Positions 9,883 through 18,572 of a DNA stretch of 64,000 nt are shown piece after piece (the stretch's first letter is position 1; every line of letters begins with the position of its first letter). Under the pieces are notes generated by a model. The model was given only the letters and a program-made list of their open reading frames with translations. It ran no database searches and was not told where the DNA came from. This DNA comes from Variovorax paradoxus B4. Lineage in GTDB: Bacteria; Pseudomonadota; Gammaproteobacteria; Burkholderiales; Burkholderiaceae_C. The stretch covers positions 2,108,001-2,172,000 of the forward strand of contig NC_022247.1 of NCBI RefSeq assembly GCF_000463015.1, given 5' to 3'. The position numbers were made by a program, and so were the translations under genes.

Positions 9883-10628
9883 ACGCGCCCGTCACGCGCG
9901 TTCAGTTCGCATCGCCCGCGCCGTTGATCCGCGCCGAGCACCTGGTCAAGACCTACCGCGCTGGCGAGGTCGAGGTGCAGGCGATCAAGGGCGTCGACTT
10001 CACGATCGAGGCGCGATCCTTCGTCGCGTTCGTCGGCCCTTCGGGCAGCGGCAAGAGCACGCTGCTGAACATGATCGGCTGCCTCGACCACGCGACGAGC
10101 GGAACGCTCACGGTGCTTGGCAAGGACATTGGCAAGATGGATCGCCGTGCGGCCGCCGAATTCCGCGGGCAACACATCGGCTTCGTCTTTCAGAATTTCA
10201 ACCTGATTCCGGTGCTCACCGTCTACGAGAACGTCGAGTACCCGCTCATCATGGTGCAGGACTGGCCCGAGGCGAAACGGCGCCAGCAGGTCGAACGACT
10301 GCTCGACGCCGTGGGTATGCGCGAACAGGCAGGGCAGCGCCCGGACCAGATCTCGGGGGGGCAGAAGCAGCGGGTGGCGGTTGCACGGGCGCTGGCGACC
10401 AACGCGCAACTTGTGCTGGCCGACGAGCCTACGGCCAACTTGGACCACGACACGGCACTGCGCGTCATCGAGCTGATGAAGAAGATGCGCGACGAGCTGG
10501 GCACCACCTTCGTCTTCTCGACCCACGACCCGAAGATCATGGACGAGGCGGAAGTCATCTTCGAGCTCGAGGACGGCCGGATCCGCCGTCAATCGCAGCC
10601 GGAAAGAAAGGCGTCCCTCCATGTTTAA
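9879..10628 (+). CDS. ABC transporter ATP-binding protein (LolD/MacB type)
   Basis: A 249-residue ATPase. It has Walker A GPSGSGKST (about residues 53-61), a Q-loop (FVFQNFNLIP), the signature ISGGQKQRVAVARAL, Walker B VLADEPTANLD and the switch His in STHDP. It belongs to the LolD/MacB group, which drives FtsX-like permeases that act mechanically across the envelope rather than as channels. The next gene, overlapping by 8 bases, is such a permease. ATG9879 is chosen because the upstream in-frame extension is Arg-rich and lacks family likeness. Confidence 0.93.
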   Translation: MNAPVTRVQFASPAPLIRAEHLVKTYRAGEVEVQAIKGVDFTIEARSFVAFVGPSGSGKSTLLNMIGCLDHATSGTLTVLGKDIGKMDRRAAAEFRGQHIGFVFQNFNLIPVLTVYENVEYPLIMVQDWPEAKRRQQVERLLDAVGMREQAGQRPDQISGGQKQRVAVARALATNAQLVLADEPTANLDHDTALRVIELMKKMRDELGTTFVFSTHDPKIMDEAEVIFELEDGRIRRQSQPERKASLHV

Positions 10629-11907
10629 GGTCTTGAAGATCGCGGCTCGCAGCCTCATGCGGTTTGGCCGGCGCACCTTTCTCACCTCGGCCTTGATCAC
10701 GCTTGGGATCGTGGCGGTGCTGCTGTTCGTCGCCACCACCGGCTCGTTCAAGAGCATCATGATCGGCCAGTTCACCGATTCGATGCTGGGCCATCTGGAG
10801 GTGCACCGCAAAGGCTACGTCGCGTCGATCGACAGCCTGCCGCTGAACCTGAACATGCGGCCCCAGACAGTCAACAGGGTGGAGCAGACCCTGAAGGGCA
10901 TGGATGCTGTGGAGGCCTACGCGCCGCGCGTCAAGCTGGGCGCCATGTTCAGCAACTTCACCGAAACCACGAGCGTGCGCATCAACGGCGTGGACCCGGC
11001 CAAGGAAGCCGCCACCACGCCCTTGCTTCCCGGGCGGTTGATCGGTGCGAAGCGGGAGGGTGTCCTGCTGACGCCGGGCGAGATCCTCATCCCCGAGCTG
11101 ATCGCACGAGGGCTGAAGGTGAAGGTCGGCGACACGGTGGTCCTGGTTGCCACCAACGGCGATGGCTCGGTCAACGGCAAGACCTTCACAGTCGGTGGCG
11201 TGGTGCAGAGCGCGACCGGCCCGGGCGGCAAGGACGGCTACATCTCCATTGAAGACGCGCGTGCCCTGCTTCGCATGAAGGAGGCCGAGGTCAGCGAATT
11301 CGCGATCCGGCTCAAGGAGCCGGCACAACTCGACAAGGTTTACGCGGACCTGAGTCGCGCGCTGGGCGCGTCAGTCGGCAAGCCCACCGAGCCGAATGAT
11401 GGGGTTGGTGGTGGGTCGGGGAGCGGTCCGGGCCTGGAAGTGCACACCTGGGCGGATCTGTCGCCGTTTTCGAGCATCGTGCGCATGATCGATCTGCTGG
11501 CGATCTTCATCAAGGTCATGCTGGTCTCGATCGTTCTGATCAGCGTGATGAACGTGATGATGATGGCGGTCTACGAACGGATCCGCGAGATCGGGACCCT
11601 CTCCGCCATCGGCACGCCGCCGCGGAGAATCCTCTCGCTGTTTCTGACCGAAGGACTGCTGCTCGGGCTGGGCGGGACGGCGATCGGCACGGCGATCAGC
11701 CTCGTGGCCATCTACGCGCTGAACATCTGGAAGCCGGCCTTCCGTTTCGGTATGCAGTCGGCGCCCGTGACGTTGTCTCCCTCCGTGACCGTCGGTGACG
11801 TGGGGATCATCGCCGCATTGGTGATTGTCATGTCGGCGCTCGCCAGCCTGCAGCCGGCCTGGAAGGCCTCGCGCATGGACCCGGTGACGGCGCTGGGCCA
11901 CGTGTGA
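10621..11907 (+). CDS. FtsX-like ABC transporter permease (MacB/LolC type)
   Basis: A 428-residue inner-membrane protein. One N-terminal membrane helix (about residues 19-40) is followed by a large periplasmic domain (about 45-285). Three C-terminal helices with the FtsX signature (VMNVMMMAVYERIREIGTL, about residues 303-321) follow. It pairs with the upstream ATPase. With the downstream LolA-like protein and outer-membrane barrel it suggests an envelope-spanning route for a hydrophobic or lipid-like cargo. A Gly/Ser-rich insertion (near residue 260) splits the periplasmic domain from the membrane half. Confidence 0.9.
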   Translation: MFKVLKIAARSLMRFGRRTFLTSALITLGIVAVLLFVATTGSFKSIMIGQFTDSMLGHLEVHRKGYVASIDSLPLNLNMRPQTVNRVEQTLKGMDAVEAYAPRVKLGAMFSNFTETTSVRINGVDPAKEAATTPLLPGRLIGAKREGVLLTPGEILIPELIARGLKVKVGDTVVLVATNGDGSVNGKTFTVGGVVQSATGPGGKDGYISIEDARALLRMKEAEVSEFAIRLKEPAQLDKVYADLSRALGASVGKPTEPNDGVGGGSGSGPGLEVHTWADLSPFSSIVRMIDLLAIFIKVMLVSIVLISVMNVMMMAVYERIREIGTLSAIGTPPRRILSLFLTEGLLLGLGGTAIGTAISLVAIYALNIWKPAFRFGMQSAPVTLSPSVTVGDVGIIAALVIVMSALASLQPAWKASRMDPVTALGHV

Positions 11908-11922
11908 ATCGACAGGACCATC

Positions 11923-12651
11923 ATGAAGAAACTGCTGTACCTTGCTCTGTGTCTGCTTGCACTGCCGGCGATGGCGCTCGATGGGACGCAGATTCTCCAG
12001 CAGGTCGATCGCAACCTCGAGCCCGAGTCCTACGAGTCCTATCGCAAGCTGATCGACATCCAGCCCGACGGCAGCCAGAAGGAATCAGTGCTCTACACCA
12101 TGAAGAAGGGCCGGGACAAGGTCGTGGCACTGTTTCTCCTGCCGCCCAGCGACAAGGGGCGAGTCACCCTGCGGTTGGAAGAGAACATGTGGCTGTACAT
12201 GCCCGACGTGGGCCGCGCGATCCGCATCACGAGCCTGCAGTCGGTCACGGGCAGCGTCTTCAACAATGCCGACATCATGCGCATCGATTACGGAGCCGAG
12301 TACAACGTGGAATCGCTCGACGAGCAGAAGGACGCGCTGGTGCTGTCGCTGAAGGCGAAGACCGGCGAGATCGCCTACGATCGGCTGAAGATGTGGGTGG
12401 ACAGGCAGCTCCTGCTGCCGGTGACCATCGAATGCTACGCGGCCAGCGGTCTGCTGATCAAGACTCTGCGCTTCAAGGACGTCAAGGATTTCGGCGGCGG
12501 CATCAAGCGCCCGGCGACGCTGGAGACGGACAGCCCGCTGCAGAAGGGCTACAAGTCGGTGATGTTGTGGTCGGGCCTCAAAAAGCGTGAATTCCCTGAC
12601 GAGATATTCACGCTCAACTATCTGCCGCGGGTCCAAGAGTTGAGGAAATGA
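11923..12651 (+). CDS. LolA-like outer-membrane lipoprotein-sorting family protein
   Basis: A 242-residue protein with a signal peptide (MKKLLYLALCLLALPAMA). The mature part resembles the LolA/LolB-like fold of proteins annotated as outer membrane lipoprotein-sorting protein, including the segment GRVTLRLEENMWLYMPDVGR. Such proteins often sit beside RND or FtsX-type exporters and probably shuttle a hydrophobic ligand through the periplasm. It starts 15 bases after the permease stop, and its TGA overlaps the ATG of the barrel gene (ATGA at 12648). Confidence 0.85.
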   Translation: MKKLLYLALCLLALPAMALDGTQILQQVDRNLEPESYESYRKLIDIQPDGSQKESVLYTMKKGRDKVVALFLLPPSDKGRVTLRLEENMWLYMPDVGRAIRITSLQSVTGSVFNNADIMRIDYGAEYNVESLDEQKDALVLSLKAKTGEIAYDRLKMWVDRQLLLPVTIECYAASGLLIKTLRFKDVKDFGGGIKRPATLETDSPLQKGYKSVMLWSGLKKREFPDEIFTLNYLPRVQELRK

Positions 12652-13952
12652 CCGTCGCAAGGAAGCTGCGCGTCGGAGCCGTCGTTCCGCTGCTGGCATG
12701 GACGGCACTCGGGCACGCGCAAGAGTACAGCTTCGATGCTTCCGAGTTCGAGAAGAAACCGTTCGAACTGGGCGGCTATGTGCAGTTCAAGCAGGAGAGC
12801 TTCTCGTTCAGCCGCGACACGGCCTTCTACAAGCTCGGCTTCTACAACCAGGCTCAGCGAGAAAGCCTGGACCGCAGTTCCGCAACGCTGCAGTTGGCCG
12901 GCAAGCTGCGCAAGGGTATGGGTACCTTCGACTTCCGGCTCAACGCAGATGTGCAACGCGACCAGCTTGCGCACGGTCACAACAACAGCGTTTACGAGGC
13001 CGCCTACTCGATTCGTCCCACCCCGGGCTTGACGCTGGAAGTCGGCAAGCGTTCGCTCAAGTGGGGCAAGGGCTACGCATGGAATCCGGTCGGCTTTGTC
13101 GAGCGGCCCAAGGACCCGAACGACCCCCAGCTCGCGCGCGAGGGCTTCGTGATGGCGAACGCCGACTGGATCGCGAGCCCGGGCGGCGACCTCCAGACGA
13201 TTGCCTTCACGCCGGTCCTGCTGCCTGTGAGCGGCGGTGTCAACCAAGACTTCGGGGCCCCAGGCCACTTGAATCCCGCCGCCAAGCTCTACTTGCTCTA
13301 CCGCGATACCGACATTGATTTTGTATGGCAGGGCAAGGGCAGCCGACCGGCCCGTTTCGGCATGGATTTCTCGCGCAACCTTGCGTCGAACATCGAGATC
13401 CACGGCGAATGGGCACGCATCCGGAAGTTCACCCGGCCTGTCACCACCGCCGCCGGCACCGTGACGAACGAGGTCGGAAACGCCACCAGCTACCTGATCG
13501 GGCTGCGCTATCTCACTGCGAACGACACCACGTATATCGTCGAGTACTACCGCAACGGCGCCGGATACGCCGAGCCCGAAGCGCGCCAGTTCTACGAGCT
13601 GGTGGACACGGGGTACGGGCAACTGCAGCGCACGGGCAGCAGTCCCCTGTTCCAGAAGGCGCTGTCGCTGGCCCAGGGCAGCTACGGTCGGCCGAATGCC
13701 GGACGAGACTATGTTTACTTCCGCGCGCAGGTGAAAGACGCGCTGGGCATCGTCTACTTCACGCCTTCCCTCACCGCCATCGTGAACCGGCAGGACCGCA
13801 GCTTCCAGATCGCGCCGGAGCTGCAGTACACCGGCATCAAGAACCTCGAGTTGCGTCTGCGGCTGTTGTTTTTGCACGGCCGCAGTGGCACCGATTTCGG
13901 CGAGAAGCAGGTATCGCGCAAGCTTGAGTTCCATGCGCGGTATTACTTTTGA
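12648..13952 (+). CDS. Outer-membrane beta-barrel protein of the ABC exporter operon
   Basis: A 434-residue protein with an N-terminal signal (cleavage likely near GHAQ) and long runs of alternating polar and aromatic residues. It ends in Phe (FHARYYF), as outer-membrane barrels do. A conserved-looking block GKRSLKWGKGYAWNP lies near residue 125. It is the last gene of the ATPase, permease and LolA-like unit and shares ATGA with the latter. An outer-membrane acceptor or exit pore for the cargo is a reasonable inference; no specific family name is certain. Confidence 0.75.
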   Translation: MTVARKLRVGAVVPLLAWTALGHAQEYSFDASEFEKKPFELGGYVQFKQESFSFSRDTAFYKLGFYNQAQRESLDRSSATLQLAGKLRKGMGTFDFRLNADVQRDQLAHGHNNSVYEAAYSIRPTPGLTLEVGKRSLKWGKGYAWNPVGFVERPKDPNDPQLAREGFVMANADWIASPGGDLQTIAFTPVLLPVSGGVNQDFGAPGHLNPAAKLYLLYRDTDIDFVWQGKGSRPARFGMDFSRNLASNIEIHGEWARIRKFTRPVTTAAGTVTNEVGNATSYLIGLRYLTANDTTYIVEYYRNGAGYAEPEARQFYELVDTGYGQLQRTGSSPLFQKALSLAQGSYGRPNAGRDYVYFRAQVKDALGIVYFTPSLTAIVNRQDRSFQIAPELQYTGIKNLELRLRLLFLHGRSGTDFGEKQVSRKLEFHARYYF

Positions 13953-14038
13953 TGCTTTGATGCCGGACGGGGGAAAGCGCGCGCCGCGGGATATCAGACA
14001 TCACGATTGCCCATTCCTGCCGCCATTCAGTATTTGGG

Positions 14039-14822
14039 CTATACCAGACCGGTCGCCAGTCCAACGCCGATCAGCAGCATCGCCCCAGTCACCGCGATCT
14101 GCACAGCGCGCAGCGTCACTTTTTGAAGCATGCGCTTGCCCATGAATGAACCGACAAAAGCGCAGATCGTGCCCACCGCAACAGGCGCGAGCAGTTCCTG
14201 CGACTGAGCAAGGTTGCTCGCCATGAAGCTGGCGCCATAAACCACCAGTCGCGCAGCGTCGACGATGACGGCTGAAACGACGCCTGTAGCGACGAACGCC
14301 TCTTTCGATAGGCCACTTTTCAACAGGAAGGCCGAGCGCAGTGCGCCTTGGTTCCCTGACAGGCCACCGAAGAAACCGGACAGCGCGCCTCCCAGTGGCA
14401 GCCAACTCGGCGGGAACGCCAGCGCTTGAAAGCGGGGTGACAACTCCAAGAGGGCGAATGCCACGATCAGGGAGCCTATGACGGCCTTGATCATGGTGAT
14501 CTCGAATGTCGATTCGCCAACGGCGTAACTCGCAATGACCGGCATCTTGTCGAACAGATGGATGAGACTTGCCCCCGCCAAGGCGGCGATAGCGGCAGGC
14601 ACACTGAAGCGTGCCACGACCCGCCAGTCAGCCTGCTTGGCCATCAAGCCGAACTTGAAAATGTTGTTGGCGAAATGCACAACAGCGGTGGCTGCGATCG
14701 CCAGCGGCAACGGGAAGAACAACGCGAAAACCGGCATCAGAACTGTGCCAAGACCGAAGCCGGAAAAAAAGTGTCAGGCCAGAGATGAGTAGCGCCGAGA
14801 CGCCAATCAAGACAAGTTCCAT
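14039..14822 (-). pseudogene. TauE/SafE family anion exporter, frameshifted near the 5' end
   Basis: The first 20 codons (MELVLIGVSALLISGL) read from 14822. The frame is lost at a run of seven A on the + strand (14764-14770) and resumes as TVLMPVFALFFPLPLAIA to 14039. Removing one A would rejoin them as LTLFSGFGLGTVLMPV, the usual start of a TauE/SafE (DUF81) permease of about 260 residues. The rest has the expected membrane helices and the GGLSGNQGALRSAFLL motif. These carriers move sulfite, sulfonates or related anions. The shift may be a real slippage mutation or a base-calling error in the homopolymer. It is divergent from chrA. Confidence 0.8.
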
Positions 14823-14852
14823 TCCCGAGCCTCCGTCAAATAATTGAATTTC

Positions 14853-14864
14853 AATATCGATATT
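14853..14864. promoter_or_regulatory. AT-rich 12-bp palindrome in the chrA / TauE intergenic region
   Basis: AATATCGATATT is a perfect palindrome lying in an AT-rich stretch (14840-14880) that stands out from the GC-rich surroundings. It is about 42 bases before chrA ATG14906 and about 30 before the divergent TauE/SafE start. The PadR-family regulator encoded just after chrA is the obvious candidate to bind it, but this is inference. Confidence 0.45.
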
Positions 14865-14905
14865 CGATTATTATGAACCGATCCCTTTTGAAATCAAAGG
14901 AACCG

Positions 14906-16111
14906 ATGACCAACACGCACACTGGCGACCGCAACCCGGGGTCTGTTTTTCTTATCTTTCTGCGTCTTGGGTTGACCTCTTTCGGCGGTCCCATCGCACA
15001 CTTGGGCTACTTTCGCGATGAGTTCGTCACACGGCGGCGCTGGTTGTCCGAGCGCAGCTATGCAGACTTGGTGGCGCTGTGCCAATTCCTGCCGGGGCCT
15101 GCAAGCAGCCAGGTCGGCATGGCATTGGGCCTGTCCCGGTCGGGCTACGCCGGGGCGCTGGCCGCCTGGGCCGGCTTCACACTGCCTTCAGCCGTTGCCT
15201 TGATCCTGTTCGCGCTGGGCATTTCCACCTACGGCAATGCCATATCGCCAGGCGCGCTGCATGGTCTGAAAGTGGTGGCAGTCGCGGTCGTCGCCCAGGC
15301 GGTATGGGGCATGGCACGCAACCTCTGTACGGATGTGCCGCGTATCACCATCATGGCGATTGCGACCTGTGTCGTTCTGCTTGTCCCGTCCGCATGGGGG
15401 CAGGTCGGCATGATTGCTGCTGCGGGCATCGCTGGACTGCTGCTGTTCAAGCCTGCTCAGGACGGCGCACATGATCCGCTGCCGATCACGGTCAGCCGCC
15501 GTGTCGGCGCGATCTGGTTGACGCTGTTCTTCGCTCTGCTGGTCGGTCTGCCGGTTTTGGCTCAACTGATGCCAAGTCAACCCATGGCCGTGGTGGACGC
15601 TTTCTTCCGTGCCGGGTCACTGGTTTTCGGCGGTGGCCACGTCGTGCTGCCGCTGCTGCAAGCTGAGGTGGTGCCCTCCGGCTGGGTCAGCAATGACGCC
15701 TTCCTGGCGGGGTACGGTGCTGCGCAGGCGGTGCCCGGCCCCCTGTTCACGTTCGCCTCGTTTCTTGGGGCCTCCATGAGCACAACGCCTTCCGGATGGA
15801 TCGGCGGCACGATCTGCCTGCTGGCGATCTTTGCGCCGTCATTCTTGCTGGTCGTCGGTGCTTTGCCTTTTTGGGAGCGGCTGCGGCACAGCATGCGCAC
15901 TCAAGCGGCGCTGGCCGGGGTCAATGCTGCCGTGGTCGGTCTCCTGCTGGCTGCGCTCTATCAGCCGGTATGGACGAGCGCCATTCATCAGCCCCGAGAT
16001 TTCGGGCTGGCTCTGGTGGCCCTCGTCGCACTGATGTTCTGGAAGCTCCCGCCCTGGTTGGTCGTCATCGGTAGCGGTGCGGCAGGCTGGTTGCTGAGTG
16101 CCGTTCTGTGA
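14906..16111 (+). CDS. chrA: Chromate transporter ChrA
   Basis: A 401-residue membrane protein with two homologous halves, as in long-chain CHR proteins. The N-half has LRLGLTSFGGPIAHLGYFR and QFLPGPASSQ. The C-half has FFRAGSLVFGGGHVVLPLL and GYGAAQAVPGPLFTFA. CHR proteins export chromate from the cytoplasm. ATG14906 is preferred over an in-frame ATG at 14873 because AAAGG lies 6 bases upstream. The PadR regulator gene starts 9 bases after the stop, so the two form one unit. Confidence 0.92.
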   Translation: MTNTHTGDRNPGSVFLIFLRLGLTSFGGPIAHLGYFRDEFVTRRRWLSERSYADLVALCQFLPGPASSQVGMALGLSRSGYAGALAAWAGFTLPSAVALILFALGISTYGNAISPGALHGLKVVAVAVVAQAVWGMARNLCTDVPRITIMAIATCVVLLVPSAWGQVGMIAAAGIAGLLLFKPAQDGAHDPLPITVSRRVGAIWLTLFFALLVGLPVLAQLMPSQPMAVVDAFFRAGSLVFGGGHVVLPLLQAEVVPSGWVSNDAFLAGYGAAQAVPGPLFTFASFLGASMSTTPSGWIGGTICLLAIFAPSFLLVVGALPFWERLRHSMRTQAALAGVNAAVVGLLLAALYQPVWTSAIHQPRDFGLALVALVALMFWKLPPWLVVIGSGAAGWLLSAVL

Positions 16112-16120
16112 GACTGTGCC

Positions 16121-16426
16121 ATGACCGATAAAGACCTCTACGGCGGCCTGATCCGCCTGCACATCCTGCACCTCGCAGCCGTGGAACCGATCTTCGGACT
16201 CGGCATCATTGAGGAGCTACGGCATCACGGATATGAGATGAGCGCCGGAACGCTGTACCCGATGCTGCATGGACTGGAGAAAAAGGGTTATCTGACGTCG
16301 CGTCACGAGCGTACTGGGCGGCGGGGGCGGCGCGTCTACGAGATCACCGGGCAAGGCCGGATTGCGCTTGCCGAGGCGCGAGCGAAGGTCAAGGAACTGT
16401 TCGGGGAACTGATCGAGGGTCACTGA
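16121..16426 (+). CDS. PadR-family transcriptional regulator
   Basis: A 101-residue winged-helix protein. The PadR signature is present: GLGIIEELRHHGYEMSAGTL, then LYPMLHGLEKKGYLTS, and a wing (GRRGRRVYEITGQGR). It follows chrA directly and probably regulates it, acting at the palindrome in front of chrA or nearby. Its last 38 bases overlap the antiparallel 3' end of the CDF exporter gene. Confidence 0.88.
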   Translation: MTDKDLYGGLIRLHILHLAAVEPIFGLGIIEELRHHGYEMSAGTLYPMLHGLEKKGYLTSRHERTGRRGRRVYEITGQGRIALAEARAKVKELFGELIEGH

Positions 16427-17333
16427 GCCTGGTGTTATCGTCAGATCGAGCGCAGGGGGTGGTGAACGGGACGCGCATCACCTGCAGCGTGACGTGCTCG
16501 ATTCCGAAGCGGTCGTGCAGTTGCCCGGTTGCCCGCTGCAGGAAGGCATCGTCTGCATGGCCCTCGGGCATCACCAGGTGCGCGGTCATGGCGATCTCGG
16601 ACGTTCCCATGGCCCACACGTGCAGGTCGTGCACCCGCGCCACGCCGGGCAGGGCCTCGAGCAGGGCCTGCACCTCATGGAGGTCCACGCTTTCGGGCAC
16701 GCCATCGAACAAGAGGTGCAGGGATTGCTTGAACAGGCTGGCGGTGCCAACGACGATGACGGCGGCGATCACCAGGCTGGCCACTGGGTCGAGCCAGGTC
16801 CAGCCGAACCACAGCGTCAGGCTGCCGGCCACCACCACGCCGGCCGATACCAGCGCGTCGGCCGCCATGTGAAGGAAGGCGCCGCGGATGTTGAGATCGC
16901 CCTCGCGGCCGCGCATGAACAGCAGCGCGGTGATCGTGTTGACGACGATGCCGACGCCGGCGACCAGCATGATCGTGAGGCCATCAATGGGTTCGGGTGA
17001 CTGCAGCCTGTGCACCGCCTCCCAGGCCAGGGATCCCATCGCCACCAGCAACAGCAGCGCATTGATGAAGGCGGCCAGGATGCTTGCGCGCTTCCACCCA
17101 TAGGTGTGGCGTGCATTGGGTCGCAGCCGGCTGGCCAGGGCTGCGCCCCAGGCCAGAACAAGGCCAATGACGTCGCTCAGGTTGTGCCCTGCGTCGGCCA
17201 GCAGGGCCAGGGAATTGATCCTCCAGCCGTAGAAGGCCTCGACGACAACGAATGCCATGTTCAGGCCAATGCCGATGGCAAAGGCGGCATTGAAACCGGC
17301 CGCGCCGTGGCCGTGGTCATGCCCTGTGCTCAC
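16389..17333 (-). CDS. Cation diffusion facilitator (CzcD-like Zn/Co/Cd exporter)
   Basis: A 314-residue protein with a His-rich N-terminus (MSTGHDHGHG) and six membrane segments. The metal-site motif LLADAGHNLSDVIGL lies in helix 2 and HMAADALVSAGVV in helix 5, each with the HxxxD pattern typical of zinc-type CDFs. A cytoplasmic C-terminal domain follows (VHDLHVWAMGTSEIAMTAH). It exchanges metal for protons at the inner membrane. The start overlaps the OsmC gene stop by 4 bases. The last ~25 residues, which overlap the PadR gene, look less conserved. Confidence 0.92.
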   Translation of the reverse strand: MSTGHDHGHGAAGFNAAFAIGIGLNMAFVVVEAFYGWRINSLALLADAGHNLSDVIGLVLAWGAALASRLRPNARHTYGWKRASILAAFINALLLLVAMGSLAWEAVHRLQSPEPIDGLTIMLVAGVGIVVNTITALLFMRGREGDLNIRGAFLHMAADALVSAGVVVAGSLTLWFGWTWLDPVASLVIAAVIVVGTASLFKQSLHLLFDGVPESVDLHEVQALLEALPGVARVHDLHVWAMGTSEIAMTAHLVMPEGHADDAFLQRATGQLHDRFGIEHVTLQVMRVPFTTPCARSDDNTRLSDPRSVPRTVP

Positions 17334-17749
17334 GGAGGGGGCTCCTTCCGCCGCAGGACGCCCGACAACGCGGTACCGGGCGCCACGGTGTTGAACACCG
17401 TGCCGTACTTCTTCACGTTTTCATGGAGAAGATCGAGCCGCCTGTCGGACTCGTCGGTGTCGACCACAATTTCGTAGGTGATGGATTCCAGGCGCGGCGG
17501 CACATCCTGCCGCACGCCGTGCACGCGAACGTCGACGCCCTGCAATTTGAACTTCAAGATCGGAGCGACACGCTCGATGCCTTTGATCATGCAGGCCGAC
17601 AGGGCCGCCAGCAGCAGTTCTGCTGGATTGAAAGCCTTTGGGTTGCCGGCCAGGTCGGTGTCCAGCGACACGGTGGCCTCTTTGCAGCGAGCCTCGCTGA
17701 GCTGTGCGCTCAGGCGAACCGCAACGACGTCGAACTGCATCTTGCCCAT
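17330..17749 (-). CDS. OsmC family peroxiredoxin-like protein
   Basis: A 139-residue OsmC-fold protein. The family motif around the N-terminal part of the central helix is seen in NPAELLLAALSACM, which carries the redox Cys (about residue 53). The second family Cys, usually about 60 residues later, is not evident, so peroxidase activity is doubtful. It lies between the mini-thioredoxin gene and the CDF gene and overlaps the latter by 4 bases, so it belongs to the leftward metal/redox unit. Confidence 0.85.
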   Translation of the reverse strand: MGKMQFDVVAVRLSAQLSEARCKEATVSLDTDLAGNPKAFNPAELLLAALSACMIKGIERVAPILKFKLQGVDVRVHGVRQDVPPRLESITYEIVVDTDESDRRLDLLHENVKKYGTVFNTVAPGTALSGVLRRKEPPP

Positions 17750-17825
17750 GGGCTGAGCGGTTCAAAGGCACTTGCCGCAGGAAACCGGCGGCGGCAGATT
17801 GACCTGATCATTCATCGAGCGCTTC

Positions 17826-18059
17826 TCAGGCCGTCAGCCATTGTTCGATCTTGTTGCGCCGGGGCACGCCGCCCGCGTGCACCACCTTGCCGTCGATCAC
17901 GACGCCGGGCGTGCTCATCACGCCATAGCCCATGATGTCGCGCAATTCCTCCACCTTGCTCAGCGTGATGAGCACGCCTTTGTCTTTGGCGATCTGCTCG
18001 ATGAGCGCGATGGTGCTCTTGCAGTTGGCACAACCCGTGCCGAGTACCTTGATGTCCAT
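17826..18059 (-). CDS. Small thioredoxin-fold redox protein (MTH895/TM0996 type)
   Basis: A 77-residue protein with an active-site motif GTGCANCKS near the N-terminus (Cys10 and Cys13) and the cis-Pro segment VMSTPGVVIDGKVV. Such mini-thioredoxins are usually encoded next to YraQ/ArsP-type permeases, as here. They are thought to pass reducing power or metal-thiol cargo to them. ATG18059 follows AAGGAGCTTTC (read on this strand); the in-frame extension upstream is Arg-rich and not family-like. Confidence 0.9.
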   Translation of the reverse strand: MDIKVLGTGCANCKSTIALIEQIAKDKGVLITLSKVEELRDIMGYGVMSTPGVVIDGKVVHAGGVPRRNKIEQWLTA

Positions 18060-18087
18060 GAAAGCTCCTTGAGACTGAAAATTCAAA

Positions 18088-18102
18088 CGGCCGGTTCGGC
18101 CG
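18088..18102 (-). terminator. Weak hairpin before the mini-thioredoxin gene
   Basis: CGGCCG, a 3-base loop and CGGCCG make a perfect 6-bp GC stem. On the - strand it is followed by TTTGAATTTTC. It lies between the broken DsrE-like gene and the thioredoxin-fold gene, about 29 bases before the latter's start. It could be a weak terminator or attenuator inside the unit, but the T-run is interrupted. Confidence 0.25.
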
Positions 18103-18167
18103 CCGACCCGATATGACCGTGCGCGCCGGCGCCAAGCGCGCCGCGGTCGAGGCCGAGACAGAAGCAC

Positions 18168-18535
18168 TCATGGCTGTGCTGCTCGGCAGGGGCCGTGGGT
18201 CCAGTGTCGACATGGAGTGGCCGCTTCGGCAGCGAAGCGCGGAAATGCCACCGCGGCCGACTCGAGGGCCGGACCGCGGTCGCGAAACGCCGCGTCGGCG
18301 CCCGCCAGCTGTGCCAAGCCGATGCATGTGGTGATTCGATTCGCACCCCGAGCTTCACCTGCGCATCGATGCGACCGTTGAATTCGGCCCGGTCGTTCGC
18401 CGATCGCGCACCTTCGGCCGGTCCGAAGATGTAGACCTCCAGCGCTGGCCGGCGTGTGTCGTGTGCCTGGTGCGTGGGCACAGTGGACAGCGCAGCAGGG
18501 TCGTTGTGAAAGAGATGCAGAACAAGTTCGGGCAT
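18168..18535 (-). pseudogene. DsrE-like protein, frameshifted by a 5-bp tandem duplication
   Basis: The first part (MPELVLHLFHNDPAALST, then ALEVYIFGPAEGARSAN and KLGVRI) reads from 18535. The last part (TTCIGLAQLAGADAAFRDRG, then SAAVAFPRFAAEA) reads in another frame to 18168. At 18333-18342 the + strand has GATTCGATTC. Deleting one 5-base unit joins them as GVRITTCIGLAQ, a plausible DsrE/DsrF-like sequence. A small DsrE-like gene between permease and thioredoxin fits the unit. The duplicate unit makes a true mutation likely. Confidence 0.65.
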
Positions 18536-18572
18536 GAGGGGGCTTTCGCAAGACCGGTGTGCAAAGACGCAG

